Positions 7,080-15,273 of a stretch of 64,000 bases of DNA are shown piece after piece. The stretch's first letter is position 1. Each line of letters opens with the position of its first letter. This stretch comes from an uncultured Clostridia bacterium (GTDB taxonomy: Bacteria; Bacillota; Clostridia; Christensenellales; Aristaeellaceae): NCBI GenBank assembly GCA_934621485.1, contig CAKTUS010000002.1, positions 25,650 to 89,649 of the forward strand, written 5' to 3'. The translations under genes and the position numbers were made by a program. The notes beneath the pieces were generated by a model. It had not been told where the DNA came from, ran no database searches, and saw nothing but the letters and a program-made list of their open reading frames with translations.

Positions 7080-7865
7080 TTATTTTCGGCCTACCAGCAG
7101 GGTGGAGCCGCGCGGCATCAGTCTTTTGGCCTCCTTCCGGGGCATGAACATTCCACTGGTGGTATCAAAGATCTCCACGCTTTCGTAGCCCATTTCCAGC
7201 AGTTTGCGCCGAAACGCTTCCATATCGCCGTATTGGCTATGGCTCATTCGGTCATGAATGGCAAAGACGCCGCCTTTTTTCAAAACCCGCAGGGTTTCCA
7301 GCAGCAGCGTTTGCCTGTCTGCTCCCAACGCCTTATGATACGCATCGTTGCTGGTAACGGCGTCGAAGCTTTCGTCCGGAAAGTCCAGTCCCCGCATATT
7401 GCCCACTTGAAAGGCAACGTTCCGAACGTGTTCCTCCGCGGCGGTCTGGTGACACAGCCGGCAGCCGGCCTCGTGCTTCTCCCAATGGTCAATCCCCAAC
7501 ATTTGTGCTTCTGGGTTTCGCTTTGCACAGGCAACGGTTAGCGCGCCGCTGCCGCAGCCTACGTCCAATCCCTTACCTCCCGCCGGCAGCTTTACGTATC
7601 GCGCGGTTCCTTCCGCAGCAATACGCCTGTCCAGCCTGCGTTTCCCGGCATGGGAAAATGCGCTGTATGCCAGCAAACTTCTTTTCAGCATGGTCAGGCA
7701 TGCCAGCAAAGCTGCTAACAGCATGGCAACCGCCATCCAGCGGACGGGCTCCGACCGCACCGCGTCACCCGTGCCAAAAATCAGGAGGCATGAAGCCAAT
7801 AGGCCTGTACCAAGGCTGAGCCATATCCGCCTTTTTCCGGAAAATGCGTTCTGAGCATTGATCAT
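7080..7865 (-). CDS. Membrane-anchored class I SAM-dependent methyltransferase
   Basis: 261 residues; the ATG at 7865 follows AAGGAGCC. Two hydrophobic segments (about residues 14-32 and 42-62) precede a Rossmann methyltransferase domain. Motif I is GLDVGCGSGALTVACA (about 98-113), with MLGIDHW as the acidic loop, PDESFDAVTSNDAYH as motif IV and VLKKGGVFAIHD as the post-motif. The acceptor substrate cannot be told. The closest architecture known to me is small clostridial membrane methyltransferases of unknown role. The 5' leader carries a stable hairpin and an 18-bp palindrome. Confidence 0.85.
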   Translation of the reverse strand: MINAQNAFSGKRRIWLSLGTGLLASCLLIFGTGDAVRSEPVRWMAVAMLLAALLACLTMLKRSLLAYSAFSHAGKRRLDRRIAAEGTARYVKLPAGGKGLDVGCGSGALTVACAKRNPEAQMLGIDHWEKHEAGCRLCHQTAAEEHVRNVAFQVGNMRGLDFPDESFDAVTSNDAYHKALGADRQTLLLETLRVLKKGGVFAIHDRMSHSQYGDMEAFRRKLLEMGYESVEIFDTTSGMFMPRKEAKRLMPRGSTLLVGRK

Positions 7866-7883
7866 TCTGATGGCTCCTTAAAA

Positions 7884-7973
7884 AGTTAGTTATAACTAAC
7901 TGATGATTTTTGGAAAAGCCGCTTCTGCGGCTTTTCCTATCAGGATTGTAGCATAAAAACAACGGTATGGCAA
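7884..7973 (-). promoter_or_regulatory. Promoter, leader hairpin and operator of the methyltransferase gene
   Basis: Minus strand: -35 TTGCCA (7968-7973), 17-bp spacer, -10 TACAAT (7945-7950). The transcript would begin with a stable hairpin (AAAAGCCGC/GCGGCTTTT, 7914-7938). It then contains a perfect 18-bp palindrome AGTTAGTTATAACTAACT (7884-7901), followed on the minus strand by TTTTT just before the ribosome site. The palindrome could be a repressor operator or, as RNA, a weak attenuator hairpin. Confidence 0.7.
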
Positions 7974-7999
7974 CCCCGAAATCCAAATGGCTATTTCTC

Positions 8000-8485
8000 C
8001 TAAAAGGCATGCTGTTTCCGCAATGCCCGGCGCTGTTTGCCTGCCTCAAAGGCCGCCCGCTCCTCCTCCGTTTCGCAAATCAGTTCCGGCACCTGAATGG
8101 GCTTGCCGTTGTCATCAATGGCCACCATGGTCAGATAGGCCCGGTTGACCAGCTTTCTTTCCTGAGAATGACCCAGCTTCTCCACAAAGCTGTCCACACA
8201 TATCTCCATGCTGGTGTTGCCCACATAGGTCACCCGGCCCACCAGCGTGAGGGTATCGTTGATATGGGCGGGCGCTAAAAACTCCAGGTGGTCAATGGCG
8301 GCGGTGCGGGTTTCATGCTCGCAATGGCGGCGGGCTACGACGCCCGCAATCACGTCAATCCACTGCATCAGCATGCCGCCGAACAGCGTATAGGTGCTAT
8401 TGGCGTGCATGGGCATAATAATGTGTACCTGCTCAGAACGGCTGGCGGATACCGGCTTGCCTGGCCTTTTCAAGCTACTTTCCAT
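8000..8485 (-). CDS. Acyl-CoA thioesterase, hotdog fold
   Basis: 161 residues; ATG at 8485 after GGAGGAAACACGAGG. The sequence follows the YciA/acyl-CoA thioester hydrolase family: HIIMPMHANSTYTLFGGMLMQWIDVIAG near the N-terminus carries the central hotdog helix with its conserved N/G-G...D pattern. VDSFVEKLG and AYLTMVAIDDNGKP follow. Family members hydrolyse acyl-CoA to free acid and CoA in the cytosol. The C-terminus (AFEAGKQRRALRKQ) is a basic helix, common in this family. The gene's start overlaps the end of the upstream glycosyltransferase-like gene by 11 nt, so the two are translationally coupled. Confidence 0.9.
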   Translation of the reverse strand: MESSLKRPGKPVSASRSEQVHIIMPMHANSTYTLFGGMLMQWIDVIAGVVARRHCEHETRTAAIDHLEFLAPAHINDTLTLVGRVTYVGNTSMEICVDSFVEKLGHSQERKLVNRAYLTMVAIDDNGKPIQVPELICETEEERAAFEAGKQRRALRKQHAF

Positions 8486-10145
8486 CCTCGTGTTTCCTCC
8501 TACTCATTTTGGGTGAATCAGCCGGCGCTGTCGATTGCAGGCTTGCCGCCACTTCGGCGGAGAGCAGTTCTGGGTCAAAGGCGCTCAAAAACAAGAGCTG
8601 CCGGGCAGGCATGGGGTGAAGCACAAAGTCCTGCGGCCATTTCTGGTATAGCCGCGCCCATAACGCTTTCTCGGAAAGGTCCCGCTTCATTTCCCCATCC
8701 AGCTGTGTTATGGAAGCCGCTTCTCTTTCCATGCGCTTCAAAATGGAAACCGGCATGATGACAAAGCTCAAATCCGGCACGCCATCCACCACCGCCATAT
8801 GAACGGCTTCATCCATCATGGGCTGAAAATCCGGCACCGCCTCCGAACAAATGGGATGGGGAAGAATATCCATATCCACCCAAGCCACATGCCCAAACTC
8901 CGGTTGACGCTGAGCCGCTCGAAGCATCAGCAGCAGTTTGCTGCGCCGAAAGCGATCGTTTTCCGAAGGAACGCCGGGCAGACGAGACCATACCGCCCGA
9001 TCCGGATAGCTCTGTGTGTTCGGCAGGGCCGCCCGAAGCTGGCGTTCCTGGCTGCCGCCCGTGTACAGCAACAGGGGCAGGCTTTTGACGTCCTTCAAAA
9101 AGCCAAACCGAAGGCGGTAGGCGGCTGGCAGGCCGCGCGACCCGGGCAGATCGATAAATGCGCTTACCAGCAACGGAAGATGGGTTTCCCGCAGAGACAT
9201 ATGCAGGCCGCGCAGCCGTTGCTTCATACGCAGAGAAGGAGGCAGGCGCTGCGGATAGGTGTTGGCTACGCCAAATAACCCCATGGCCGCCTTGGCGCTA
9301 ATCTGCTCCATGCCTTTCTCCACGCCTGTCAGCTGCTCAAAACGGGCTGCCGTTGTACCCGGCAATACCTGCGCCGTGCGGCAAAGGCGACGTTTCGGCA
9401 GCCGCCCCACAGGCCACAGCCATGCTTCCGTAGGCACATACACCGCATATCCCGCTGCATAAGCGCTGAACGACAGTTTTTCCTTTTCCGCTTCGCACAA
9501 AAAGGCTGCCGGACCAAAGGTGAAAGCCGGATCGGCCACCAATGTGCGCACCGGCTCCGCAGCGCACACCAGCGGCAAACCGCAGCCGATGCCAATACCG
9601 TCCTCTTGCACCGGGCCGGTCAGGCAGGGCAAACAGGCTTGGCCGCTCCTCCCGACCGGCTGATTGTTTTCCAAAACCCGTACGGGCGAAAAAACCAGGG
9701 TGGGCGCGTCCGGCGGCGCTTTTGGTTTCGTTTCTGTCCGGCGGCGCTTATGAAGCGGAAGCGGCGTTGCTTCGCCCCCCATGGGAGCCCTCATGCTTCC
9801 GCTAAGCAGCGCCTTTTCGATGGGCAGCCGCTGCAAAGCGGCTTGAAGCGCCTTGTCCCAACCGGCGGCAAAATCGTACTTGCCCATCAACAGCAAAAAG
9901 TGCGTTTCGTTGGCAAACAAGTCCGCAATGCCGGATAATCCATTTTCTTCCTGATAAGCCTTCATGCGTTCAGCCGACACCTCGGCGCCGGCAAACGTCT
10001 GAAAGCCGGCAAAGTATTCCTGTGGAACGGCAAAGCACAGCAGTTCAGGCCGTGCAGCCTGCCGCAGAGCCCGGCGAGCGGTGAACGCGGCGTCGCTTCC
10101 GTCGCGCACGGCTGAAAAAATCACCACGATTCTGGCAAAAAACAC
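8475..10145 (-). CDS. Putative glycosyltransferase-like protein with two GT-A-like parts
   Basis: 556 residues from a GTG at 10145, 36 nt downstream of a good promoter's -10. Residues about 5-110 resemble the GlcNAc-transferase GT-A fold: VVIFSAVRDG...ARRALRQA at the start, and ETHFLLLMGKYDFAAGWDKAL at 80-100 where relatives carry a D-x-D-like metal site. That metal site appears degenerate. Residues about 310-470 contain a second GT-A-like part with a clear DMD (424-426) in VAWVDMDILPHP. The middle (130-200) is low-complexity. A sugar-transfer role is inferred from these motifs alone; donor and acceptor are unknown. It could also be a non-catalytic paralogue in the N-terminal half. Confidence 0.55.
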   Translation of the reverse strand: MFFARIVVIFSAVRDGSDAAFTARRALRQAARPELLCFAVPQEYFAGFQTFAGAEVSAERMKAYQEENGLSGIADLFANETHFLLLMGKYDFAAGWDKALQAALQRLPIEKALLSGSMRAPMGGEATPLPLHKRRRTETKPKAPPDAPTLVFSPVRVLENNQPVGRSGQACLPCLTGPVQEDGIGIGCGLPLVCAAEPVRTLVADPAFTFGPAAFLCEAEKEKLSFSAYAAGYAVYVPTEAWLWPVGRLPKRRLCRTAQVLPGTTAARFEQLTGVEKGMEQISAKAAMGLFGVANTYPQRLPPSLRMKQRLRGLHMSLRETHLPLLVSAFIDLPGSRGLPAAYRLRFGFLKDVKSLPLLLYTGGSQERQLRAALPNTQSYPDRAVWSRLPGVPSENDRFRRSKLLLMLRAAQRQPEFGHVAWVDMDILPHPICSEAVPDFQPMMDEAVHMAVVDGVPDLSFVIMPVSILKRMEREAASITQLDGEMKRDLSEKALWARLYQKWPQDFVLHPMPARQLLFLSAFDPELLSAEVAASLQSTAPADSPKMSRRKHEDGK

Positions 10146-10537
10146 TTTCCCACTCTCCCTCGCTTTCCGAAGAGTGTTTCCATTATAGCGTTCCTCCGAG
10201 AGCGCGTCAATTGCATGCCTCGAAAAAACAGGGCGACAGCTTCAACATCATCATTCAAATCTACCACACGAATACACGGCTCATTCACCAATAGGAACGT
10301 GCAAATTGTGCTGACTGAGGAACAGAGATCCGTATTCTGCCGTGATGACAATATGCAAATGCGCTGCATTCGCTTGGCGGAATGAGTAAAAAACCGTTCA
10401 ATGCTGCTGCCCTGCCGAAAAAAGCCTTTGGGTTGACAAGTTCGCCCGCACATGATATACTGTGCAAAAGATGTATTGCGTATTATTTCTTATACTGCAT
10501 ACATTTCAGCAAATATGTATTGTACGGAGGCCGTCAA
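10146..10537. promoter_or_regulatory. Intergenic region with divergent promoters
   Basis: Minus strand: -35 TTGACG (10205-10210), 17-bp spacer, -10 TATAAT (10182-10187) for the glycosyltransferase-like gene. Plus strand: -35 TTGACA (10433-10438), 17-bp spacer, -10 TATACT (10456-10461) for nagB, leaving a leader of about 70 nt. A minus-strand open frame between them lacks a ribosome site and is not called. I see no riboswitch fold. Confidence 0.8.
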
Positions 10538-11263
10538 ATGCAAATTCATGTTTACGAAAATGCCGCTCAGGTTGGTCAAGCTGCCGCTACGCTCATCGCC
10601 GCTCAGGTTCTTGCAAAACCCGATTCCGTGCTGGGTCTTGCTACCGGTTCTACCCCCATCCCCACCTATCAGGAGCTGAGCCGTCTGTGCAAAGCCGGCG
10701 TGGTGGACTTTTCCCGCACGCGTTCCTTCAATTTGGATGAATACTGCCATTTGCCGGTGGATCACGAGCAAAGCTATCACAGCTTTATGAAGCAGCAGTT
10801 GTTTGACCATATTAACATTAACCAGGCCAACACCCGTGTGCCGAACGGCAACGCCGCCGACCCTGCCGCAGAGTGCGCCGCCTACGACGCAGCCATTGAA
10901 AAGGCAGGCGGTATCGACGTACAGGTGCTGGGCATCGGCCGCAATGGCCACATCGGTTTTAACGAGCCCGGAAATCAGTTTGTGTACGGTTGCCACATCG
11001 TGAATTTGACTCAGAGCACTATCGAAGCCAATCGCCGCTTTTTTGACAGTGAGGCGGATGTACCGCGCCAGGCCATCAGCCTTGGCATTGGCAGCATCAT
11101 GAAAGCTCGCCGCATCCTTTTGCTGGCAACCGGCGCAGACAAGGCCGAAGCCATTCGCAACTCTGTGTGCGGCGATCCCAATCCTCAAACCCAAGCCAGT
11201 ATTCTGCGCACGCATCCTGACGTAATTTTCCTGCTGGACAAAGCGGCCGCCGGCCTTTTGTAA
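10538..11263 (+). CDS. nagB: Glucosamine-6-phosphate deaminase
   Basis: 241 residues. The ATG at 10538 is chosen because it follows CGGAGGCCGTCAA and starts the conserved MQIHVYENA. The enzyme converts glucosamine-6-phosphate to fructose-6-phosphate and ammonia, feeding amino sugars into glycolysis. Motifs: the phosphate-binding LGLATGSTPIPTY (about residues 32-44), SFNLDEYCHL with the catalytic Asp, and the GIGRNGHIGFNEPG signature with the catalytic His. The length matches the short Gram-positive NagB form without the allosteric C-terminus. It has its own strong promoter and terminator, and no nagA is adjacent. Confidence 0.97.
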   Translation: MQIHVYENAAQVGQAAATLIAAQVLAKPDSVLGLATGSTPIPTYQELSRLCKAGVVDFSRTRSFNLDEYCHLPVDHEQSYHSFMKQQLFDHININQANTRVPNGNAADPAAECAAYDAAIEKAGGIDVQVLGIGRNGHIGFNEPGNQFVYGCHIVNLTQSTIEANRRFFDSEADVPRQAISLGIGSIMKARRILLLATGADKAEAIRNSVCGDPNPQTQASILRTHPDVIFLLDKAAAGLL

Positions 11264-11287
11264 TGCTCCTGCGCTTCAATTTCAAAC

Positions 11288-11355
11288 AACGCCGTCTCCC
11301 TTGGGGAGGCGGCGTTCGACCGTCAAAAAGTTCGTCTGACGGCCGTCTTTTTTGA
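11288..11355 (+). terminator. Terminator region after nagB
   Basis: Two consecutive hairpins: AACGCCG-CTCC/GGAG-CGGCGTT (11288-11316), then CCGTCA/TGACGG (11320-11342), the latter followed by CCGTCTTTTTTG. Confidence 0.7.
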
Positions 11356-11380
11356 CGCCCCAAACATGTCCACGCTATTT

Positions 11381-11420
11381 GAAAAATCGCCGCATCGGAA
11401 CGCTTTCCGATGCGGCGATT
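11381..11420 (-). terminator. Terminator of the parAB / VanY-like operon
   Basis: A near-perfect hairpin AATCGCCGCATCGGAA/TTCCGATGCGGCGATT with a very short loop, followed on the minus strand by TTTTTC. It ends the transcript that carries parA, parB and the VanY-like gene. Confidence 0.85.
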
Positions 11421-11432
11421 CAAAAGGGAGCA

Positions 11433-12626
11433 TCAATAGCTGTAGGCCATCACAACTCCATCCATGTTATCCAGGCTGGCCTGATAATCGTTAGCGGGAT
11501 TCGGCACAGGCAAAGAAAAGCTTTGACTTTCATCCGCGCCCTTAATGCGCACAACCTCATACTTCAGCGCGCCATCCTGATAAATGCAAATATGCGGATG
11601 GTCAATCAGAAACTCAATGTACTCCTCCAGGCAGAAACCCATAACCTTCATGGCAGCGGAGTGGGCCTTGCCTACGTAGCGGTACAGGTTCAATTCCGAG
11701 GACACGCCGGTTTTATAGCTCTTGTCCTCCCAGGACGCGTTGGGGAAATCCTTGGTGGGAAAGCGGAAGATGATGCCATACTTCCAGCAGTTTTCCGTCA
11801 ACCAGGCGCCCTGCTTGGATTCAGCCTGGAATTTCTGGTTGTTCAGTTCGGAATTGCCGCGCTGATACACATCCATCCGGAAGGAAAGGCCGGTATGATA
11901 ATCGCTGGTGCCAGGATAGTTTACCGATCGTTTGGTCACCTCAATCAGGCGGTTGCCGGAATACTTGGAGCTGTTTTTCTCCATTCGGTCATTAAAGAGC
12001 GTTTCCTGGGCAGTCACGGAACGGTAGCCTTCGCGCACGATAAAATACTCCAGTCCTTCCGCTTTTGCCGCTTCGAGGGCCTCTCCAAGGGCTTCATAGG
12101 CTGGCTGGAACAAACGTACACTGTTATCCTCCACCTGAATTTTGTACGGGCTGGCCGTGCCAATATTCACAAGGCCTTCTTCGGAAAAATCGCTGGGCAG
12201 CGAGTGCCAGGCGTTTACCAGCAGCAAACCGCCGTTCATCAGCGACGCACGATCCAACGTAATCGTGCTGGTATTTTCCAAACCGGCGGTTCCTTCGTCC
12301 TCAATACGCCAGGTGCTGCCCTCCAGCGTTGCCTCCCAATAGGGCAGGTCCGCAGAGGTAACAACGCCGGTTTCCGGGTCCAGCACCGCATTGCGCTCAT
12401 TGCGCAGGGCATTCATGCGAGCGGTAAACTCCACTTCCGCCTGGGCGTTTTCTTCCTGAATCCGGTTACGCGTGGCAATGTAGTCATTGTTCACCACCGA
12501 CGCGCACAGGAACAGGCCCCCTACGCCCACCACCACCACAATCGCCAGAATACCGGCGACGCGCAGCAAAGTCTTAAAAGGGTCGCGCTTCATTTTGTGG
12601 ATCTTCTTGTTGGCATTGATACGCAT
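11433..12626 (-). CDS. Membrane-anchored VanY-like protein lacking zinc ligands
   Basis: 397 residues, ATG at 12626 after AAGGTGG. One transmembrane segment (about residues 18-42) leads into a short helical stalk and an extracellular domain of the VanY D-Ala-D-Ala carboxypeptidase fold: VREGYRSVTAQETLF (198-212), PGTSDYHTGLSFRMD (238-252), and ELNLYRYVGKAH (311-322). In active VanY proteins these last two read S-x-H-x2-G-x-A-x-D and E-P-W-H-x-R-Y-V-G. Aligned on those, the zinc His is Y243, the zinc Asp is R250 and the second zinc His is L314, while Glu311 stays. H244 and D252 lie nearby but are out of register. It is likely non-catalytic. It follows parB by 33 nt and is probably cotranscribed. 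Confidence 0.8.
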   Translation of the reverse strand: MRINANKKIHKMKRDPFKTLLRVAGILAIVVVVGVGGLFLCASVVNNDYIATRNRIQEENAQAEVEFTARMNALRNERNAVLDPETGVVTSADLPYWEATLEGSTWRIEDEGTAGLENTSTITLDRASLMNGGLLLVNAWHSLPSDFSEEGLVNIGTASPYKIQVEDNSVRLFQPAYEALGEALEAAKAEGLEYFIVREGYRSVTAQETLFNDRMEKNSSKYSGNRLIEVTKRSVNYPGTSDYHTGLSFRMDVYQRGNSELNNQKFQAESKQGAWLTENCWKYGIIFRFPTKDFPNASWEDKSYKTGVSSELNLYRYVGKAHSAAMKVMGFCLEEYIEFLIDHPHICIYQDGALKYEVVRIKGADESQSFSLPVPNPANDYQASLDNMDGVVMAYSY

Positions 12627-12659
12627 ACCATACCACCTTTTCTGTGCGTCTGCGAGCCG

Positions 12660-13505
12660 TTAGCCTATCAAGCGGCAAACCACCTCATAGAGATGCTCCA
12701 GCTCCTCCGCACTGTTATAGGAAAGGGTAATTTTGCCCTTTTTCTCCGTTCCGCTCAGGGTTGTTTTCAAGCCGAAAGCTTCGCGCATATGGTTTTGCAG
12801 GGTATCCATTTCCGGGGTTAAGCTGGCCTGCGCACGCTTGGGAGCAGCCGCCAGTTTTTCCTTTGCCGCTTCTTCCAGCTTACGCACACTGTAGTCATGC
12901 AGCACGCACTGATGGGCCAGTTCCAACTGACGGGATTCCGATTCCACTCCTGCCAGTACCCGGGCATGACCGGCGCTCAGCTGACCGGAAACCACCATAT
13001 CCGTAATGCCCTTTGGCAGGTTCAAGAGCCGCAGCGCATTGGCCACAGCCGGCCGGCTTTTACCCAGCTTTTTGGACGCCTGCTCCTGAGTATATCCGCA
13101 CTCCTGCATCAGGCTGCGAATGGCATAAGCCTCCTCGATGGGGTTCAAATCCTCCCGCTGGAGGTTTTCAATCAGTGCCGCCTCCATTTGCTGCTCGTTG
13201 GTCATACTGCGCACAATGCAGGGCACGCTGCTTAAGCCTGCCAGGCGCGAGGCGCGGTAGCGGCGCTCACCGGCCACAATGCGGTAGCGCATCCCGTTTT
13301 CCACTACCAGAATGGGCGAAAGCACGCCGGCTTCCCGAATACTGTCCGCCAGCTGTTCCAGCGCTTCCTTATCAAATTCCCGGCGAGGCTGGTCGCTATT
13401 GGGATCGATATCGTCAATGGCAATATCGCGCACCACCGTTTCCAAGAGTTCCTGGTTCTGGGGCAAGAGCACGTCCAAGCCCCTGCCCAGTCCGCTGCGT
13501 TTCAT
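12660..13505 (-). CDS. parB: Chromosome-partitioning protein ParB (Spo0J family)
   Basis: 281 residues from the ATG at 13505, behind AAGGAGTCGGTGCAATT; an in-frame upstream extension to 13547 overlaps parA and lacks a ribosome site. The N-terminus MKRSGLGRGLDVLLP is the ParA-contacting motif. The ParB nuclease-like/CTPase region follows: IDPNSDQPRREFD, then GERRYRASRLAG and ENLQREDLNPIEEA. A helix-turn-helix (TQEQASKKLGKSRPAVANALRL) comes next, and the C-terminus from about 215 is the dimerisation part. ParB loads at parS sites and slides as a CTP clamp to organise the origin region. I saw no parS in the window. Confidence 0.95.
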   Translation of the reverse strand: MKRSGLGRGLDVLLPQNQELLETVVRDIAIDDIDPNSDQPRREFDKEALEQLADSIREAGVLSPILVVENGMRYRIVAGERRYRASRLAGLSSVPCIVRSMTNEQQMEAALIENLQREDLNPIEEAYAIRSLMQECGYTQEQASKKLGKSRPAVANALRLLNLPKGITDMVVSGQLSAGHARVLAGVESESRQLELAHQCVLHDYSVRKLEEAAKEKLAAAPKRAQASLTPEMDTLQNHMREAFGLKTTLSGTEKKGKITLSYNSAEELEHLYEVVCRLIG

Positions 13506-13543
13506 AATTGCACCGACTCCTTGATACAACGGTTGTTGCCCCG

Positions 13544-14302
13544 TCATTTATTGCGTTCCAAAAGCTCCTGCGCCAAACGGCGATAGCTTTCCGTGCCCAG
13601 GCTGCGGGGATCGTACATGTGAATGGGAATTCCATGGCTGGGCGCTTCGCCCAGACGCACATTGCGGGGAATTGCGGTGGAAAACACCAGGTTTTTGAAG
13701 TGTTTCTTCACTGAATCCACCACCTGGATGCCCAGGTTGGTGCGCCCGTCCAGCATTGTCAGCAGCACGCCTTCAATATCCAGGCCCGGGTTCAGGCTGC
13801 GCTTTACCCGGTTGATGGTGTTCATCAGGCTGGATACGCCCTCCAGAGCGTAATACTCGCACTGAATGGGAATCAACACCCGCTGCGCCGCCGTCAGCGC
13901 ATTGATGGTCAGCAGCCCCAGCGACGGCGGACAATCAATGAACAAATAATCATAGTCCCGTTCAATGGGCTTGAGCAGCAGCTTGAGCCGGTATTCCCGC
14001 TGCTCCAAATCCGCCAGTTCCAGCTCTGCCCCTGCCAGGCGAATATCCGCCGGAATGATGGACAAGCCCTTTACGCAGGTTTTTTGCAGGCAGTTGGCAA
14101 CGGCGGCCCGGCCCATCAGCGCCTCGTAAACCGAATTAGCGCCCGCCTTTCCTCCCAGGCCGCTGGTGCTGTTGCCCTGAGGATCCAAATCTACCAGCAG
14201 TACCCGCTTGCCGGCCTCCGCTACGCAGGCGGAAAGGTTAATAGCCGTCGTTGTTTTTCCAACGCCGCCCTTTTGGTTGGTTATGGCGATCGTCTTGCCC
14301 AT
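13544..14302 (-). CDS. parA: Chromosome-partitioning ATPase ParA (Soj)
   Basis: 252 residues. The deviant Walker A motif KGGVGKTTT is at residues about 10-18, followed by VLLVDLDPQGN (Walker A') and YDYLFIDCPPSLG (Walker B). It lacks an N-terminal helix-turn-helix, so it is the short chromosomal Soj form. It binds DNA non-specifically with ATP and interacts with ParB to move or regulate origins. parB follows after 38 nt. A canonical promoter lies just upstream. The usual oriC neighbours (gidA/gidB, jag, rnpA) are not in this window. Confidence 0.96.
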   Translation of the reverse strand: MGKTIAITNQKGGVGKTTTAINLSACVAEAGKRVLLVDLDPQGNSTSGLGGKAGANSVYEALMGRAAVANCLQKTCVKGLSIIPADIRLAGAELELADLEQREYRLKLLLKPIERDYDYLFIDCPPSLGLLTINALTAAQRVLIPIQCEYYALEGVSSLMNTINRVKRSLNPGLDIEGVLLTMLDGRTNLGIQVVDSVKKHFKNLVFSTAIPRNVRLGEAPSHGIPIHMYDPRSLGTESYRRLAQELLERNK

Positions 14303-14337
14303 TTTCAGCCCTCATTACATTCCATTTGTATCGCTTT

Positions 14338-14366
14338 ATTGTACCCTTTTTTCAGGCAAATGTAAA
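14338..14366 (-). promoter_or_regulatory. Promoter of parA
   Basis: Minus strand: -35 TTTACA (14361-14366), 17-bp spacer, -10 TACAAT (14338-14343). It drives parA, parB and the VanY-like gene. Confidence 0.75.
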
Positions 14367-14381
14367 GCGCCGCCCGCCGCA

Positions 14382-15263
14382 TCAGAAAACGATGGAAACC
14401 TCCGGGTCGCCATCCTCCCCCACCTCATCGGTGACAAAGCTTTCGGGAGGCATGTTCTGACGGCGGTATTCCTCCGCCTTTTGGGCTTCCACATCACCGC
14501 CCGCCGCCACGAAGGCGTTTACAGCAGCCTGAGCTTCCTCATAAAAGGCTTCCAGCGTCATGCCGTTGGCCATAATATAGGAAGCAACGTTTTTACCGAC
14601 ATAGCGGAAGTGCCAAGGTTCAAACTTGATGCCCGTTTCAGCCTCTCCATCCTCCGTAAAACGAAGAACAAAGCCGAAATCCGCGCAATTCTCCTTCAGC
14701 CACTGCGCCTCAGGCGTCCATTTGAAGTCCTGGGTCATGCGGGGGCGGGAGGCATAGTCATCGTTGAGAATATCGGCGCATAGGCCAGACTGATGCTCGC
14801 TGCTACCGGGCTTAGCGGAATAGCCGTCGTCCACATTGTTGTTGCGGGCCAAATAGTTGGCGTACACCGTCTTTTGAGTGCCATAGCTGCGATAGCCGCT
14901 TTTCAGGAACAGCACCATGCCGGTAGCTTCTTTATAGGTGGCCGTTTTGGTTTTTCCATTGGAATCGGTATATGTGTATTCCGTCACCATGGCGGCGGCG
15001 TTAAACATTTTTTTCAGCGCCTCAGCCGCAGTTTGCTGCATGTAAATGGCGGCGGAAGTCGCCCGCTTGACGTCTGTCACCTTCACCAGCGGATCAGGCT
15101 CAAAGCTCTCATCCAGCATATGCTCGGTATTCACCAAAATGGCATATTCAGAGTCTACATCCATCAGCGGCACAGGATAGGTCCACGCCGCATCTTCCGC
15201 CAAAGCCGAAACACAGCACAGGCACAGCGCCAGGGTCAGAATTCCGCAGAGCATCTTCTTCAT
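14382..15263 (-). CDS. Secreted D-alanyl-D-alanine carboxypeptidase, VanY family
   Basis: 293 residues. The ATG at 15263 follows GAGGTG; a GTG nine nt earlier overlaps that site. Signal peptide residues 1-22 (LALCLCCVSALA). The VanY zinc peptidase motifs are intact: H157 and D164 in SSEHQSGLCAD, and catalytic E215 with zinc H218 in FEPWHFRYVG. LFLKSGYRSYGTQ is the substrate-binding stretch. Family members trim the terminal D-alanine of peptidoglycan stem peptides outside the cell. The upstream VanY gene ends about 10 nt before this start, so the two form a coupled pair. Confidence 0.92.
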   Translation of the reverse strand: MKKMLCGILTLALCLCCVSALAEDAAWTYPVPLMDVDSEYAILVNTEHMLDESFEPDPLVKVTDVKRATSAAIYMQQTAAEALKKMFNAAAMVTEYTYTDSNGKTKTATYKEATGMVLFLKSGYRSYGTQKTVYANYLARNNNVDDGYSAKPGSSEHQSGLCADILNDDYASRPRMTQDFKWTPEAQWLKENCADFGFVLRFTEDGEAETGIKFEPWHFRYVGKNVASYIMANGMTLEAFYEEAQAAVNAFVAAGGDVEAQKAEEYRRQNMPPESFVTDEVGEDGDPEVSIVF

Positions 15264-15273
15264 GAATGGCACC

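Noticed and set aside
10121..10453. Possible minus-strand gene upstream of nagB
   Set aside because: No ribosome site, and it overlaps the promoters of both flanking genes; the sequence looks non-coding.
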